A stretch of DNA of 64,000 nt, from assembly GCA_030272585.1 (NCBI GenBank), contig BSYQ01000009.1:248001-312000 (forward strand). The letters run 5' to 3'. Within the stretch, counting starts at the first letter, position 1. Each line of letters begins with the position of its first letter. Below the pieces are notes generated by a model. That model was not told the DNA's origin. It saw only the letters and a list, made by a program, of their open reading frames with translations, and did no database searches. The translations under genes were made by a program, and so were the position numbers. The stretch is from Bryopsis sp. KO-2023. Taxonomy: Eukaryota > Chlorophyta > Ulvophyceae > Bryopsidales > Bryopsidaceae. Shown one piece after another: positions 47,372-57,635 of the stretch.

Positions 47372-50023
47372 ATGGCTGACCGTGAACACGCATTGGCAGT
47401 GCGCGAGCCTCAAGTTGAAGAGCCAGGGATTGAACCTGAGTTCGATGAGGAATTGCCTGACGCACCCAATGTTGTGTATCAACAAATAAACGTCCAGAAC
47501 ATCCACAATGTCCAGCAAGCAGCTGTCGACATAGACATGGGAGCTGATGCGGAAGCCTTAAGAGAGGATGTGGATGCGGTCCATGACCGTGTGGACGATT
47601 TAGCCCACGGGCTAAGGGGTCACCTGCAGCAAGTTGACCAGACACTGGGGCAGAGGCTAGCCCATACTGAGGCCTCTGTGTCGAACCAACTGGCTGGCGC
47701 ATCAGAGGTGATCGGGCAGGCGCTGGAAACACAGCACCAGCATGCGCAACAGGTTGAGGCCACACAGCATGCGGTGGTGTCGCAACAGCAGAAGCTGGAT
47801 TCAGTAGCGGCTCAACATAGTCGATACGAGCAGAGGCTATTACGCCAAGATATCGACCATAGGAAAGAAAGAGCCGAGATCAAAGCTTCTGTGGATGCAA
47901 TAACGAGGAGAATGGATGCCGCAGACATCTTAGCGGACTCTCGTTTTGCTGACCTAAAAGAAGCAACTGAAGCATCAGCACTTCAGTTAAAACAACTCTC
48001 CGAGTTATCCCTTGTTCAAGGGCGGAGAATTGAAGGCTTATTAGGAACTGTTGCGGATTCCAACGAAAAAGTCGAACGGACTCTAGAATTGTTTCGGGAG
48101 TCCTTGCACAAACAAGGTGCTGAGGTGAAGCGTTTGCAGAGCTCAAGAGTAGCAATTCAAAAAGATTTGATTGCCTTGGAGAAAAAGGCATCCAAGACCT
48201 GGGATCAGCAGCAAGATGCAGCTGATGTGGTTGCCTTAAGATTATCTGGCCTGGAACGAAGCATGGAGGATGTGAGTGGCGGAAGTCAGAGTGCCCAAAG
48301 TGGAAGTGATGCTCGTGCAGTATCACCAGAGCGAGAAGAATCAACTTCTCCTGAGCCTGAGGACTCAGCCTTTGGGATGCCGCTGCCGAAGAAATCAGTA
48401 AAGCAGTTGGCTGCATCATGGCCGCCACTGGACCAGAGCTTCGCGGTAGGAATGGTTGGGGCAGGAACCTCAACAATACCGGCTCCTCCAGCAGTACAGG
48501 TCGAGGAGGGTGAAATTGTTGCTGCAGAAGCACCACCATGCACTGCAGTGGACAGCGCACCAGACGCTGATTTCACATTCCCTCAATTGATACCTCCAAG
48601 TACAAGAGCTCAGCCTGGAGTACGCATCTCAGAACCCGACTCTGCCGATGGATCACGTAGACCCACACGAACTAACCCAAGAGTTCTCTCCTCAGCAGAA
48701 GTGTTATATCAAATTGACCTTGAGCGTGCTAAGGCACAGGTCAGAGAAGAGAAAGGAAAAGAACCCATGCAGATCCCCACACGTACTGGAAGATTGGGAC
48801 TTGGGTTAAGTGCTTTGGGAGCAAGGGTAGAAAATAATCCCTTTGCTGCACTTGGTTCATATGAGTCTACTGGTGGACCCAGTCGAGTTCCTCGCATGCG
48901 AGATAACTTTGGAGACCCTGGTGATGACGACCCAGATGATGATGGCGGTGATGATTACCGCGACAGACGAAACCGCCCACCTTCCCGCATTCCAGGTGCG
49001 CCTGATGGCGGAGGTGGTGGCGGCGGTGGAGATGGTGGAGGCGGTGGACCTCCCGGTGGACCTCCTGGTGGAGGTGGAGGTGGAGGTGGCGCTGGACCAG
49101 CAGGGCCAGGACCTCCTAGGCAAGGACAGTGGTTGCCTAGCACCGTCAAGTTGCAAATGCCTCGCGCATTTAACGGAAGTGGAGAACCAAAAGCCCGTAA
49201 ATGGCAAGTGCTCATGACGCGGTACTTGAGAACCTGCGGAGTGCATGAAGCACAGTGGCAATCGATTATGGCCACTAACCTTTATGGGGCTGCCTCGGAT
49301 TGGTTAACGATGCAAGAGTTGAAAATTCACCGAGGTGAAAGACCACCCTTCCGTGACTGGATGGACTTCATGGATGGCTTAGCTACAGCTTTCGAATTCT
49401 CTAGTGATCGAGATGAAGCGTGGCGTGACCTCCACAAACTCAAGCAGACTGGAACCGTGAAACAGTTCGTTAAAGAGTTTCAGCGGTTAGTCTTGAGGAT
49501 TCCAGACCTCGAAGAGGATCACCAGTATTTGCTCTTCGTGGATGGACTTAAAAGTGAAGTTCAGAAGTTAGTCGCAGCAACGGTACCTCGCGATGTCGAG
49601 GCCGCCATCATATCCGCCGAACGATTGGAAGCCCTTGGAGTTGGAACACAAGGCCAAGGAGGGCAAACCAATCAGAAAAAGAAAGGAGTCTGGCGTGGTG
49701 GAAGAAAGAAGAAAGGCCAGAATCAGGGTCAGCAGCAGCAGAACCCTACACCACCAGCCCAAGCACCACCACAAGCTGCCGCAGGAGTGCAACAGCAGCA
49801 GCAACAGCAACAAGGACGAGGAGGAGGACGTGGTGGTGGTGGTGGACGTGGACGCGGTGGTGGTAACCGTGGAAGAGGACAAGCCAATCAGGGAAGACAG
49901 AACCCCCAGGGGGGAGGGGGATATAATTGTTATCTTTGTGGAAAGAAGGGTCACCCTGTGAGGCAATGTCCTAGATTGGAGGAGGTGAAAAACCTCCCCG
50001 ATGTAAAAAAAATGTTAAACTGA
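47372..50023 (+). CDS. gag: Family A Gag, copy 4
   Basis: Protein identical to copy 1. Confidence 0.95.
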   Translation: MADREHALAVREPQVEEPGIEPEFDEELPDAPNVVYQQINVQNIHNVQQAAVDIDMGADAEALREDVDAVHDRVDDLAHGLRGHLQQVDQTLGQRLAHTEASVSNQLAGASEVIGQALETQHQHAQQVEATQHAVVSQQQKLDSVAAQHSRYEQRLLRQDIDHRKERAEIKASVDAITRRMDAADILADSRFADLKEATEASALQLKQLSELSLVQGRRIEGLLGTVADSNEKVERTLELFRESLHKQGAEVKRLQSSRVAIQKDLIALEKKASKTWDQQQDAADVVALRLSGLERSMEDVSGGSQSAQSGSDARAVSPEREESTSPEPEDSAFGMPLPKKSVKQLAASWPPLDQSFAVGMVGAGTSTIPAPPAVQVEEGEIVAAEAPPCTAVDSAPDADFTFPQLIPPSTRAQPGVRISEPDSADGSRRPTRTNPRVLSSAEVLYQIDLERAKAQVREEKGKEPMQIPTRTGRLGLGLSALGARVENNPFAALGSYESTGGPSRVPRMRDNFGDPGDDDPDDDGGDDYRDRRNRPPSRIPGAPDGGGGGGGGDGGGGGPPGGPPGGGGGGGGAGPAGPGPPRQGQWLPSTVKLQMPRAFNGSGEPKARKWQVLMTRYLRTCGVHEAQWQSIMATNLYGAASDWLTMQELKIHRGERPPFRDWMDFMDGLATAFEFSSDRDEAWRDLHKLKQTGTVKQFVKEFQRLVLRIPDLEEDHQYLLFVDGLKSEVQKLVAATVPRDVEAAIISAERLEALGVGTQGQGGQTNQKKKGVWRGGRKKKGQNQGQQQQNPTPPAQAPPQAAAGVQQQQQQQQGRGGGRGGGGGRGRGGGNRGRGQANQGRQNPQGGGGYNCYLCGKKGHPVRQCPRLEEVKNLPDVKKMLN

Positions 50024-50280
50024 CCGCCAGGCAGGAAACTGCTTCGTCTGAGCCTGGCCGACGCAAACGTCGTAAGCGAAACAGAGTTCGTAGGCGGCGT
50101 AGGAAGCATAGATCAAAAGTAGGTGCCTCGAAAAAGGTTAAAAGTACTCACAGCGGAAAACCTGAGGAGCGGACTAGTACACCGCGTGAAGAGAGAACAG
50201 AGACACTCTCCACATCTACCCAATCGGCACATGACAACTGCGATTGGAAAAATGAACAGAAGGAAAGCACACCGGATGAG

Positions 50281-53200
50281 ATGGACGCGCCTCATGCGTC
50301 ATCTGCATCTCTTCCCTCTGTTAGTGAATCTGTGGGCTCATTGGAGTCGCAGAGTAGTCTACAGGAGTCCCTGCCTGCAGACGTAGACGATAGTGGGTCA
50401 GAAACAACCCAGCGGTCTACCACAGAGCGAGTTAATGTGTCAGAAGTTCGATCAACTTCGTCAACCAAGGGTGACACATGCCCTCTGTTAAAAATTCAAG
50501 AAGTGCCTGTGAGAGGGTACGAAGTAAAAGCACGGATCAAGACCACGGACCTTTATGCATTCATTGATTGTGGAAGTACCGCAAACTATATCAATGATAA
50601 GGTAGCGCGTGATCTCGGGTTGTCGATTACACCAAGCTCAAAGAGAGCAATGTTGGCAAACGGAGATATTAAAGAACTGGCTGGCAGCTGTAACAACCTC
50701 CGAGTAAAGATAGGAGGGCTAAAGTGCAAAATGAAAGCGGATTTGTTCCCAGACCTTGGTTATGACCTAATATTGGGCATGCCTTGGTTGCAGAAAGAAA
50801 ACCCCCGCATAGACTTTCAGCAAAATGAGATTTCAGTTTGCAAAAACAGCCAAGTGTTTCATCTCCCGTTGCGTCATCCAACCCAAGAGAGTATTGAACC
50901 TGAACGAAAAGTACAATCGATACTGCAAGAAGTGCCAGTGACTGAGTGTTCAGCTAAACGAATGATGCGTCATCTCAAAACAGAGACAGCATTCATGGTT
51001 GTAGTGCAAGAATCTGAAGAGAAAGCTTTAGGCCAACATGAATTGCCTGACGCAATAGAGCGAACACAGCCATTCAACACTGAGGATGAGATTGGCAAAC
51101 TTATTCGTTCAGACACCCCTGCCGAAATTAAAAAGGTGGTAGAAACACACCGTGGTGTGTTCCCTCGGGATTTACCCCCAGGGATCCCTCCGAAGAGAAA
51201 AGGTCATGAGTTTAAGATAGACCTGGAGGATCCAACACCTATCCATCGTCCAATATACAAGCTTTCACCAGCAGAGCTGGATGAAGTGAAAGCACAAGTG
51301 GACTACCTTCTGGAACAGAAGAAAATCAAACCATCCGAGTCCCCTTGGGGCGCGCCAATCCTGTTTGTACCGAAAAAGGATGGAGGCTTAAGGATGTGTG
51401 TGGATTACAGGTGGATCAATAAGGTGACGGTGAAAAACCGATATCCTTTACCCCTGCCAGAAGAATTGATGGATAGAGTGTTCAAAGCCAAAGTGTTCTC
51501 AAAGTTAGATCTGCGATCAGGCTATTGGCAATTTCCAGTAAGGCCATCTGATACAGATAAAACAGCGTTCCGCACGAGATACGGTCACTTTGAGTTTTTG
51601 GTAGCGCCTTTTGGGCTAACCAATTGCCCAGCGCAATTCCAAACTCTAGTGCAAGACCTACTCGCAGAGTTTTTAGATGATTTTGTTGTTGTCTTTATCG
51701 ATGACATACTCATCTTCTCTGAAAACATGGAACAGCATGCCGAACACTTAGAGAAAGTCCTGTCGCGACTAGCAGAATATCAGCTTTTTGCTAAGGCAAG
51801 TAAAAGTGAGCTGGCTGTCGCAACAGTAGACTATCTTGGCTACCGCATTAGCGGAAGTGGGTTAAAACCACAGGAACAAAAAGTGAAGGCAGTGAAGGAG
51901 TGGAAGGAACTACAGAGTGTTAGTGATGTACGTAGCTTCCTTGGAATGGTTTCATACTACAGGAAATTCATTCCCCAGTTTGCACATGTTGCTGGACCAC
52001 TCCATGACTTAGTGAAAAAAGACCATCCCTGGAGATGGGGACAGGTTGAGCGTGGCGCATTCAATGAACTGAAAAAGCGTTTAAGTCAAGCTCCCGTCCT
52101 TATTTTTCCAGATGCGTCACTGCCTTACACTGTGATCACTGATGCGTCGAATGAGGCCATCGGTGCCGTGTTAACACAGGATCACGGAGAGGGACTACAG
52201 CCAATAGCTTACCTCTCACGTAGATTCAAGCCTGCCGAGCTTAACTATGCACCATACGACAAAGAGTTGTGTGCAATATGTTATGCGATGGTGCAGTGGA
52301 GACATTATCTAGAAGGTTGTGCGGGTGGAGTAACAGTGTTCACTGACCACCAACCTCTGACGCATATTCTGTCGCAGAGGAACCTTTCTAGAACCCAAGC
52401 AAGATGGCTTGAGGCGGGGTACCTGACTTCGATCAACCCCAAGATCTCCTATATCAAAGGCAAGGCTAATGTGTTAGCAGATGCTCTCTCCCGCAGTGTT
52501 CCTAAGCCCGTGGAAACTGCGATGAACATTTCCACTTGGCAAGTGCATCAAGCAAGCCAAGACGAGTGGAAACAAGCCCTCCAAGCTGATAACTCCTTGG
52601 TGAAGATATTGCGGAAGCTTGAGAGTGGCGAGGAAGTTGAGGGATATTTCCTCAGAGAGGGAATACTCTGGACGGTCCCAAAGAGAGGATTAGTCGAGAA
52701 AGTGGTGGTTCCTAAAGGCCAGCGCAATAAGATTATGAAGGAGTGCCATGAGACACCTTCAGCAGGCCATACAGGACCAGCGCGAACAGGAGAAATCCTA
52801 GCGCGGCGATATTGGTGGAAGGGGTGGATGAATGAGTTGAAGGCATTTGTGCGCGAATGCCCTGTGTGCCAACAAATAAAGGCTGACACACAGAAGCCTA
52901 TGGGCTTACTTCAACCCCTGCCAATACCTGAGCGGAAGTGGGAGCAGATTACCACTGACTTGGTGACAGATCTACCAGCATCCAATGGGTTTAGTGCTGT
53001 AGCTGTCTTTGTCGATAGACTTACCAAGTTTGTGCATTTCGCCCCATGTACTAAAGAGATTACCGCTGCAGGATACGCCCAACTTTTTATCGAACATGTT
53101 TACCGCAACCATGGCCTACCTAAAGTGATTGTGTCTGATAGAGACCCTCGCTTTACCAGCAAGTTCTGGCAGACGCTTTTTAAAGCTCTGGGTACAGAGA

Positions 53201-54021
53201 TTCGTATGAGTACAGCTTACCACCCTCAGACGGATGGGCAGAGTGAGGTTACCATACGTACTCTGGAAAATTTTCTAAGGCCATATGCTGAGAGGTATCC
53301 CCATAAGTGGGTTGAGTATTTACCTACAGCAGAGTTTGCAGCAAACAATGCAGTGAATGCGAGTACAGGGTTCGCACCTGCATACTTGATGTATGGATAC
53401 CATCCAGAAACACCAAACATTGGTGGGACGGCAACGCAATTTCAAGTGGAAGCAGTTAAGACAATGGTAGCACGGATGGCACAGGACTTAGATACCGCAA
53501 AAGCATATTACTCTAGAGCGCAACACAGAATGTGTGTGAGTGCAAACAAGAAGAGGAAAGATATTGCTTTTGAGAAAGGGGATAAAGTCCTGATAAAAAG
53601 CCGTTTTATTCCGTTGGCTGCTTTGAACAAAGTGAGTCCAAAACTGCGCCGTCGATTTGTGGGTCCCTTTGAAATTGTGGAGAAAATATCAAAGGTGGCT
53701 TACAGAGTTCAACTTCCGGAAACATGGCTCATTCACCCAGTGTTTCATGTTTCTAAGTTCAAGCGTTATCACGCCTCGAGTGATAACAGCAGGCAGATAC
53801 AACCTCCAGAAGGAGAGTTGATTGGTAGCGAAGTAGAGTATGAGGTCGAAAATATCCTAAGGGCTAGAGGTAAACGCAATCGTGAATACCTAGTGCTGTG
53901 GAAAGGATACGATCTACTTGACGCTACTTGGGAACCTGAAGCTAATCTGGTTAACGCACCAGATATACTTCGCGCATTTAAAGAGAAAGAAAGAAAAGAG
54001 TTGCAGAAAGGAAGAGAATAG
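50281..54021 (+). CDS. pol: Family A Pol, copy 4
   Basis: Protein identical to copy 1. Confidence 0.95.
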   Translation: MDAPHASSASLPSVSESVGSLESQSSLQESLPADVDDSGSETTQRSTTERVNVSEVRSTSSTKGDTCPLLKIQEVPVRGYEVKARIKTTDLYAFIDCGSTANYINDKVARDLGLSITPSSKRAMLANGDIKELAGSCNNLRVKIGGLKCKMKADLFPDLGYDLILGMPWLQKENPRIDFQQNEISVCKNSQVFHLPLRHPTQESIEPERKVQSILQEVPVTECSAKRMMRHLKTETAFMVVVQESEEKALGQHELPDAIERTQPFNTEDEIGKLIRSDTPAEIKKVVETHRGVFPRDLPPGIPPKRKGHEFKIDLEDPTPIHRPIYKLSPAELDEVKAQVDYLLEQKKIKPSESPWGAPILFVPKKDGGLRMCVDYRWINKVTVKNRYPLPLPEELMDRVFKAKVFSKLDLRSGYWQFPVRPSDTDKTAFRTRYGHFEFLVAPFGLTNCPAQFQTLVQDLLAEFLDDFVVVFIDDILIFSENMEQHAEHLEKVLSRLAEYQLFAKASKSELAVATVDYLGYRISGSGLKPQEQKVKAVKEWKELQSVSDVRSFLGMVSYYRKFIPQFAHVAGPLHDLVKKDHPWRWGQVERGAFNELKKRLSQAPVLIFPDASLPYTVITDASNEAIGAVLTQDHGEGLQPIAYLSRRFKPAELNYAPYDKELCAICYAMVQWRHYLEGCAGGVTVFTDHQPLTHILSQRNLSRTQARWLEAGYLTSINPKISYIKGKANVLADALSRSVPKPVETAMNISTWQVHQASQDEWKQALQADNSLVKILRKLESGEEVEGYFLREGILWTVPKRGLVEKVVVPKGQRNKIMKECHETPSAGHTGPARTGEILARRYWWKGWMNELKAFVRECPVCQQIKADTQKPMGLLQPLPIPERKWEQITTDLVTDLPASNGFSAVAVFVDRLTKFVHFAPCTKEITAAGYAQLFIEHVYRNHGLPKVIVSDRDPRFTSKFWQTLFKALGTEIRMSTAYHPQTDGQSEVTIRTLENFLRPYAERYPHKWVEYLPTAEFAANNAVNASTGFAPAYLMYGYHPETPNIGGTATQFQVEAVKTMVARMAQDLDTAKAYYSRAQHRMCVSANKKRKDIAFEKGDKVLIKSRFIPLAALNKVSPKLRRRFVGPFEIVEKISKVAYRVQLPETWLIHPVFHVSKFKRYHASSDNSRQIQPPEGELIGSEVEYEVENILRARGKRNREYLVLWKGYDLLDATWEPEANLVNAPDILRAFKEKERKELQKGRE

Positions 54022-54469
54022 GGAAGCAGAGTGTTTGATGGCTAAGGTGGAACTCCTTATCGCAAGGGGGCGCGAAAAAGGATACCTTAGAAAAACTCTG
54101 TCGACTTCCAAACCAACTCTTTAACTTTAATGCGTTAGGTGCCTAAGTTATTTGGCTGGCGCAGTAAGTGTAGCTTCAGTAGTACTTTAGAAACCGGGCA
54201 AACGATGTCACATTCGAGATAGTGTGGTTGTTCCGAGAAAACCCCTATCAAGTGACGTGTTGAGGTGGTCTTGACGAGACTCCAACCGAGCAAAACGTTG
54301 GTGTCTCACCCCAATAACCCAACGAGGAAAGTGTACGAGTCACCCAGCCTTATAAGCGCAGCCCTCGAACCATTTTGCCCTAGTGTTTGTGTAAACGGAG
54401 CGAGCTCCTGAGTAAAAAAAGTCTAAAGACGCACAAACCGTTGTTATTTCTTTCTTTCCGACAAACATA

Positions 54470-56284
54470 ATGGCTGCCGATACACCCGCCGCAATTATTG
54501 CGAGCTTGGAAGCGGAGGTAGCTCAAAAAGAAGAAGAGCTGCAGCACTTTACGTCGACCGCAGAAGAAGTGCTGCAGAACAATGAGGCCTTAACCCGGCA
54601 GCTCTCAGAGTTGAGTGACCGGACGAAAGCAGCTGAGGCTGCGAAGGAGGCAGCGGAGAAAGCCAAGGAAAAGGCGGAGGCGGAAAAGAAAGAAGCGGAG
54701 GACAAGACCAAGGTCTTGGAAGAAAAATTGGAAGCCATGAAGCTGAAAAAGCAAAGGTTCCAATCTCACATGATGGCTAACCATCGTGAGAATGACCTCC
54801 GTAAACAAGCTCTCGGGGGAATGGTGGATCGATTTACCGCGGTAGAGGAAACGCTGCAGCGAGCTGTAGCAACCGCGTGGAGTGCAGCAGCCAACAACCT
54901 TAAGAAGGAATTGGCAGAACAAGAGCTGCAGATCGATTTGCTGGGAGAGTCCCTCAGAGACGGCTCTGAAAAACTTCAAGTGCAGAGCGAAACAACGGAC
55001 AAGATGCTGCGTTTGAACCCGGCGGTACCAGCACCACGGGTACGCGAAGAACTGGATCGCCAAGTCCAAGTTCTGTTGTCAAACGCAACACTTGATCTGG
55101 AACCGTCCAAGGACGATGATGCGGGAGGCTCAAGCAAGGGCAAAGGAAAAGGGAAAAACAAACGCCCAAGCTCGCCGTGTAGGGATGAAGATCCACACGG
55201 AAAGAGAAGGCGAGAGGACGGTGACGATGAAGGTGGTGAGCCACCGAGGGATCGTATGCCTGGAGATGCAGCAAGAGCCAACTTGTTACTCAAGTTAAAG
55301 GCTGCCGCATTAAAGACTCCAGCACCCTCACAACCAGCGCCAACAGTTCAGACTCCCGGAGATGAGGCTACCGCAATAGCACCGGGGGAGGACTTATTCG
55401 ACATGAGAGAGGAGGAGCTTTTGGACTTGGAGTTTAACGAAGAAATTGACTTCGGCAGTCCACCTCCTAGGCTCGAAGGTCCTAGTTCTGAACTGGAGGA
55501 CGGGGAAATAAGGAATGATGAAGGGCCAAGCCAGGTGACAGAGGTTCAGCGTGCGGTTCATCCACCGTTGGAGTTAGCTCCAACAGAAGCAGCACTTCGG
55601 GCTTTCCGAGAAAAGGTTAAGCTCAGAAGACTAAGGGCGGCTGCTCAGGACAAAGTGGATGCTGCACCCAGCGAAGTGAACCTGTCACGGGAGGATATCG
55701 AGGAGGCTTGCAACCCCATCACTGCGTCAGAGAAATGGCCGAAGGTCCAATATACTAACCCCAGGGACCGAGCCTTGCAAAATTACCGCGGCAACCGGCA
55801 CTTTCACGAGTTGCCCATGTGCATTTGGTGCGGGAGAAGCCCAATGCAAGCAAGTGCTCAGCGGCTGACGCAGAAGAAGTATTCCGTCCTTCCTTGTGGG
55901 TATCACCTCGTGTGTGATGCTCATTGGTTGGCATACTCGATGCTGGGGCGCATCGTCACGGCGGTCCAAAAAGTCGCGGAAGTGGACAACAAGTCCATCG
56001 CCACCGTCTCCCCATTCTCTCTACCTGCCCATATGTTGAAGCTGACACGCTCGACGTTCGAAGAAGTCCCTCCGTTCCCGGCTGAGCACGAGAAGTTGCC
56101 ACACTGCAACATGTGTGTGAAGCGGCAGCTCAAGGTGTCCGGCATCACAAGGGATCTGCCATTCCTAAAGTCCAAGAGGGTGGCTGCCGCATTTGATCCC
56201 TGTGTCCGGTATCGTGCAGTGCAGCAAGCGCATGCGCAGGAGCAGCATGCTATCCAGCAAGCGCAAGCGCAGGAACAGCGTTAA
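54470..56284 (+). CDS. ORF3 accessory protein, copy 4
   Basis: Protein identical to copy 1. Confidence 0.85.
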   Translation: MAADTPAAIIASLEAEVAQKEEELQHFTSTAEEVLQNNEALTRQLSELSDRTKAAEAAKEAAEKAKEKAEAEKKEAEDKTKVLEEKLEAMKLKKQRFQSHMMANHRENDLRKQALGGMVDRFTAVEETLQRAVATAWSAAANNLKKELAEQELQIDLLGESLRDGSEKLQVQSETTDKMLRLNPAVPAPRVREELDRQVQVLLSNATLDLEPSKDDDAGGSSKGKGKGKNKRPSSPCRDEDPHGKRRREDGDDEGGEPPRDRMPGDAARANLLLKLKAAALKTPAPSQPAPTVQTPGDEATAIAPGEDLFDMREEELLDLEFNEEIDFGSPPPRLEGPSSELEDGEIRNDEGPSQVTEVQRAVHPPLELAPTEAALRAFREKVKLRRLRAAAQDKVDAAPSEVNLSREDIEEACNPITASEKWPKVQYTNPRDRALQNYRGNRHFHELPMCIWCGRSPMQASAQRLTQKKYSVLPCGYHLVCDAHWLAYSMLGRIVTAVQKVAEVDNKSIATVSPFSLPAHMLKLTRSTFEEVPPFPAEHEKLPHCNMCVKRQLKVSGITRDLPFLKSKRVAAAFDPCVRYRAVQQAHAQEQHAIQQAQAQEQR

Positions 56285-56479
56285 GGAGGAGGGAAAAGGA
56301 GTTATCGTCGACCAAGTGTGTGCGTGCAGCAGCTGTCAGAGACGTCAGAGCAAGAGACAGGTCCAAGACAGTTGGGTGTGGGTATGGGAGTGGGTGAGTT
56401 TTGTGTTTGTGTTTTTGTGTTTTTGTTTTTCTTTGTGTTTTGGTGTGCGTGGGCGCCCACTTTTTGCGGGGGGGGCGTA

Positions 56480-56897
56480 TGTTAGTCTTTTAGCGCTATA
56501 CGAGGTAGTTTGGGATAGAGCCGAGGGTGGCTGACGCATGTGGGTTCACGAGTAAGACAGATTAGACCCAGAGTTTGGGGCATGCGTCAGCGTACTACAC
56601 TTAGGGGTACTTAAGAGGCCCACTCGTTGTTTTGACGTTCACTTTATTTTGTAAGAACTCGGGATTCGTGGGATTGGTGTGTTCCCGCTTGTGTGTGTGT
56701 TTGTGTGTGTGTGTTAAGTGTTTGCCTGACGCAATCACTTCCCAACCCAAGTGCTCTAGTAGCGTTCACAACCGCGCTAGCTAGAGAGTTGTCTAAACCA
56801 ACAAACCCCACAAGTATACTTGCGTTAGCCAGCAAGTTATCACGAATCCAACCAACACAGCCGACCACTATTGCGTCACCCACAAGCTTCACTATCA
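56480..56897 (+). repeat. Family A 3' LTR, copy 4
   Basis: 418 bp, followed by TCGTC. Confidence 0.95.
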
Positions 56898-57072
56898 TCG
56901 TCCCTGAGCGTCTCAAGAAACAACCCCACGTACCAAGTCTCACCCAAACGAAAATGGAAAGTATCACCCCAAAAAAACCCAAGCGACTAGCGTCAGAAGA
57001 CCCCCCTTGCGTATAAAGAGAAAACCACTGCGGCCCCATGTTTATTAGAAGACCAAAAGGACCTTGAACTGC
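56898..57072. repeat. Inter-element spacer 4 (175 bp)
   Basis: Same as spacer 1. Confidence 0.93.
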
Positions 57073-57490
57073 TGTTAGTCTTTTAGCGCTATACGAGGTA
57101 GTTTGGGATAGAGCCGAGGGTGGCTGACGCATGTGGGTTCACGAGTAAGACAGATTAGACCCAGAGTTTGGGGCATGCGTCAGCGTACTACACTTAGGGG
57201 TACTTAAGAGGCCCACTCGTTGTTTTGACGTTCACTTTATTTTGTAAGAACTCGGGATTCGTGGGATTGGTGTGTTCCCGCTTGTGTGTGTGTTTGTGTG
57301 TGTGTGTTAAGTGTTTGCCTGACGCAATCACTTCCCAACCCAAGTGCTCTAGTAGCGTTCACAACCGCGCTAGCTAGAGAGTTGTCTAAACCAACAAACC
57401 CCACAAGTATACTTGCGTTAGCCAGCAAGTTATCACGAATCCAACCAACACAGCCGACCACTATTGCGTCACCCACAAGCTTCACTATCA
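57073..57490 (+). repeat. Family A 5' LTR, copy 5
   Basis: 418 bp. The primer site follows at 57493-57504. Confidence 0.95.
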
Positions 57491-57635
57491 ATTGGTTTCG
57501 GAGCAAGGCAAGAACTTTAAGTTCTTGAGATCGAAACTTGTGAACGTGGCGCAACAAACGTTTTTGTTTGTTTGTTTGGTAGAGAGAAACTCCAACCGTG
57601 GTTGTTGAGTACTCCCAAATAGTGGCTGAGAGACC

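Larger units (their letters stand above)
46809..56897 (+). mobile_element. Family A element, array copy 4 (looks whole)
   Basis: LTRs at 46809-47226 and 56480-56897. Flanks ACTGC and TCGTC. Confidence 0.95.
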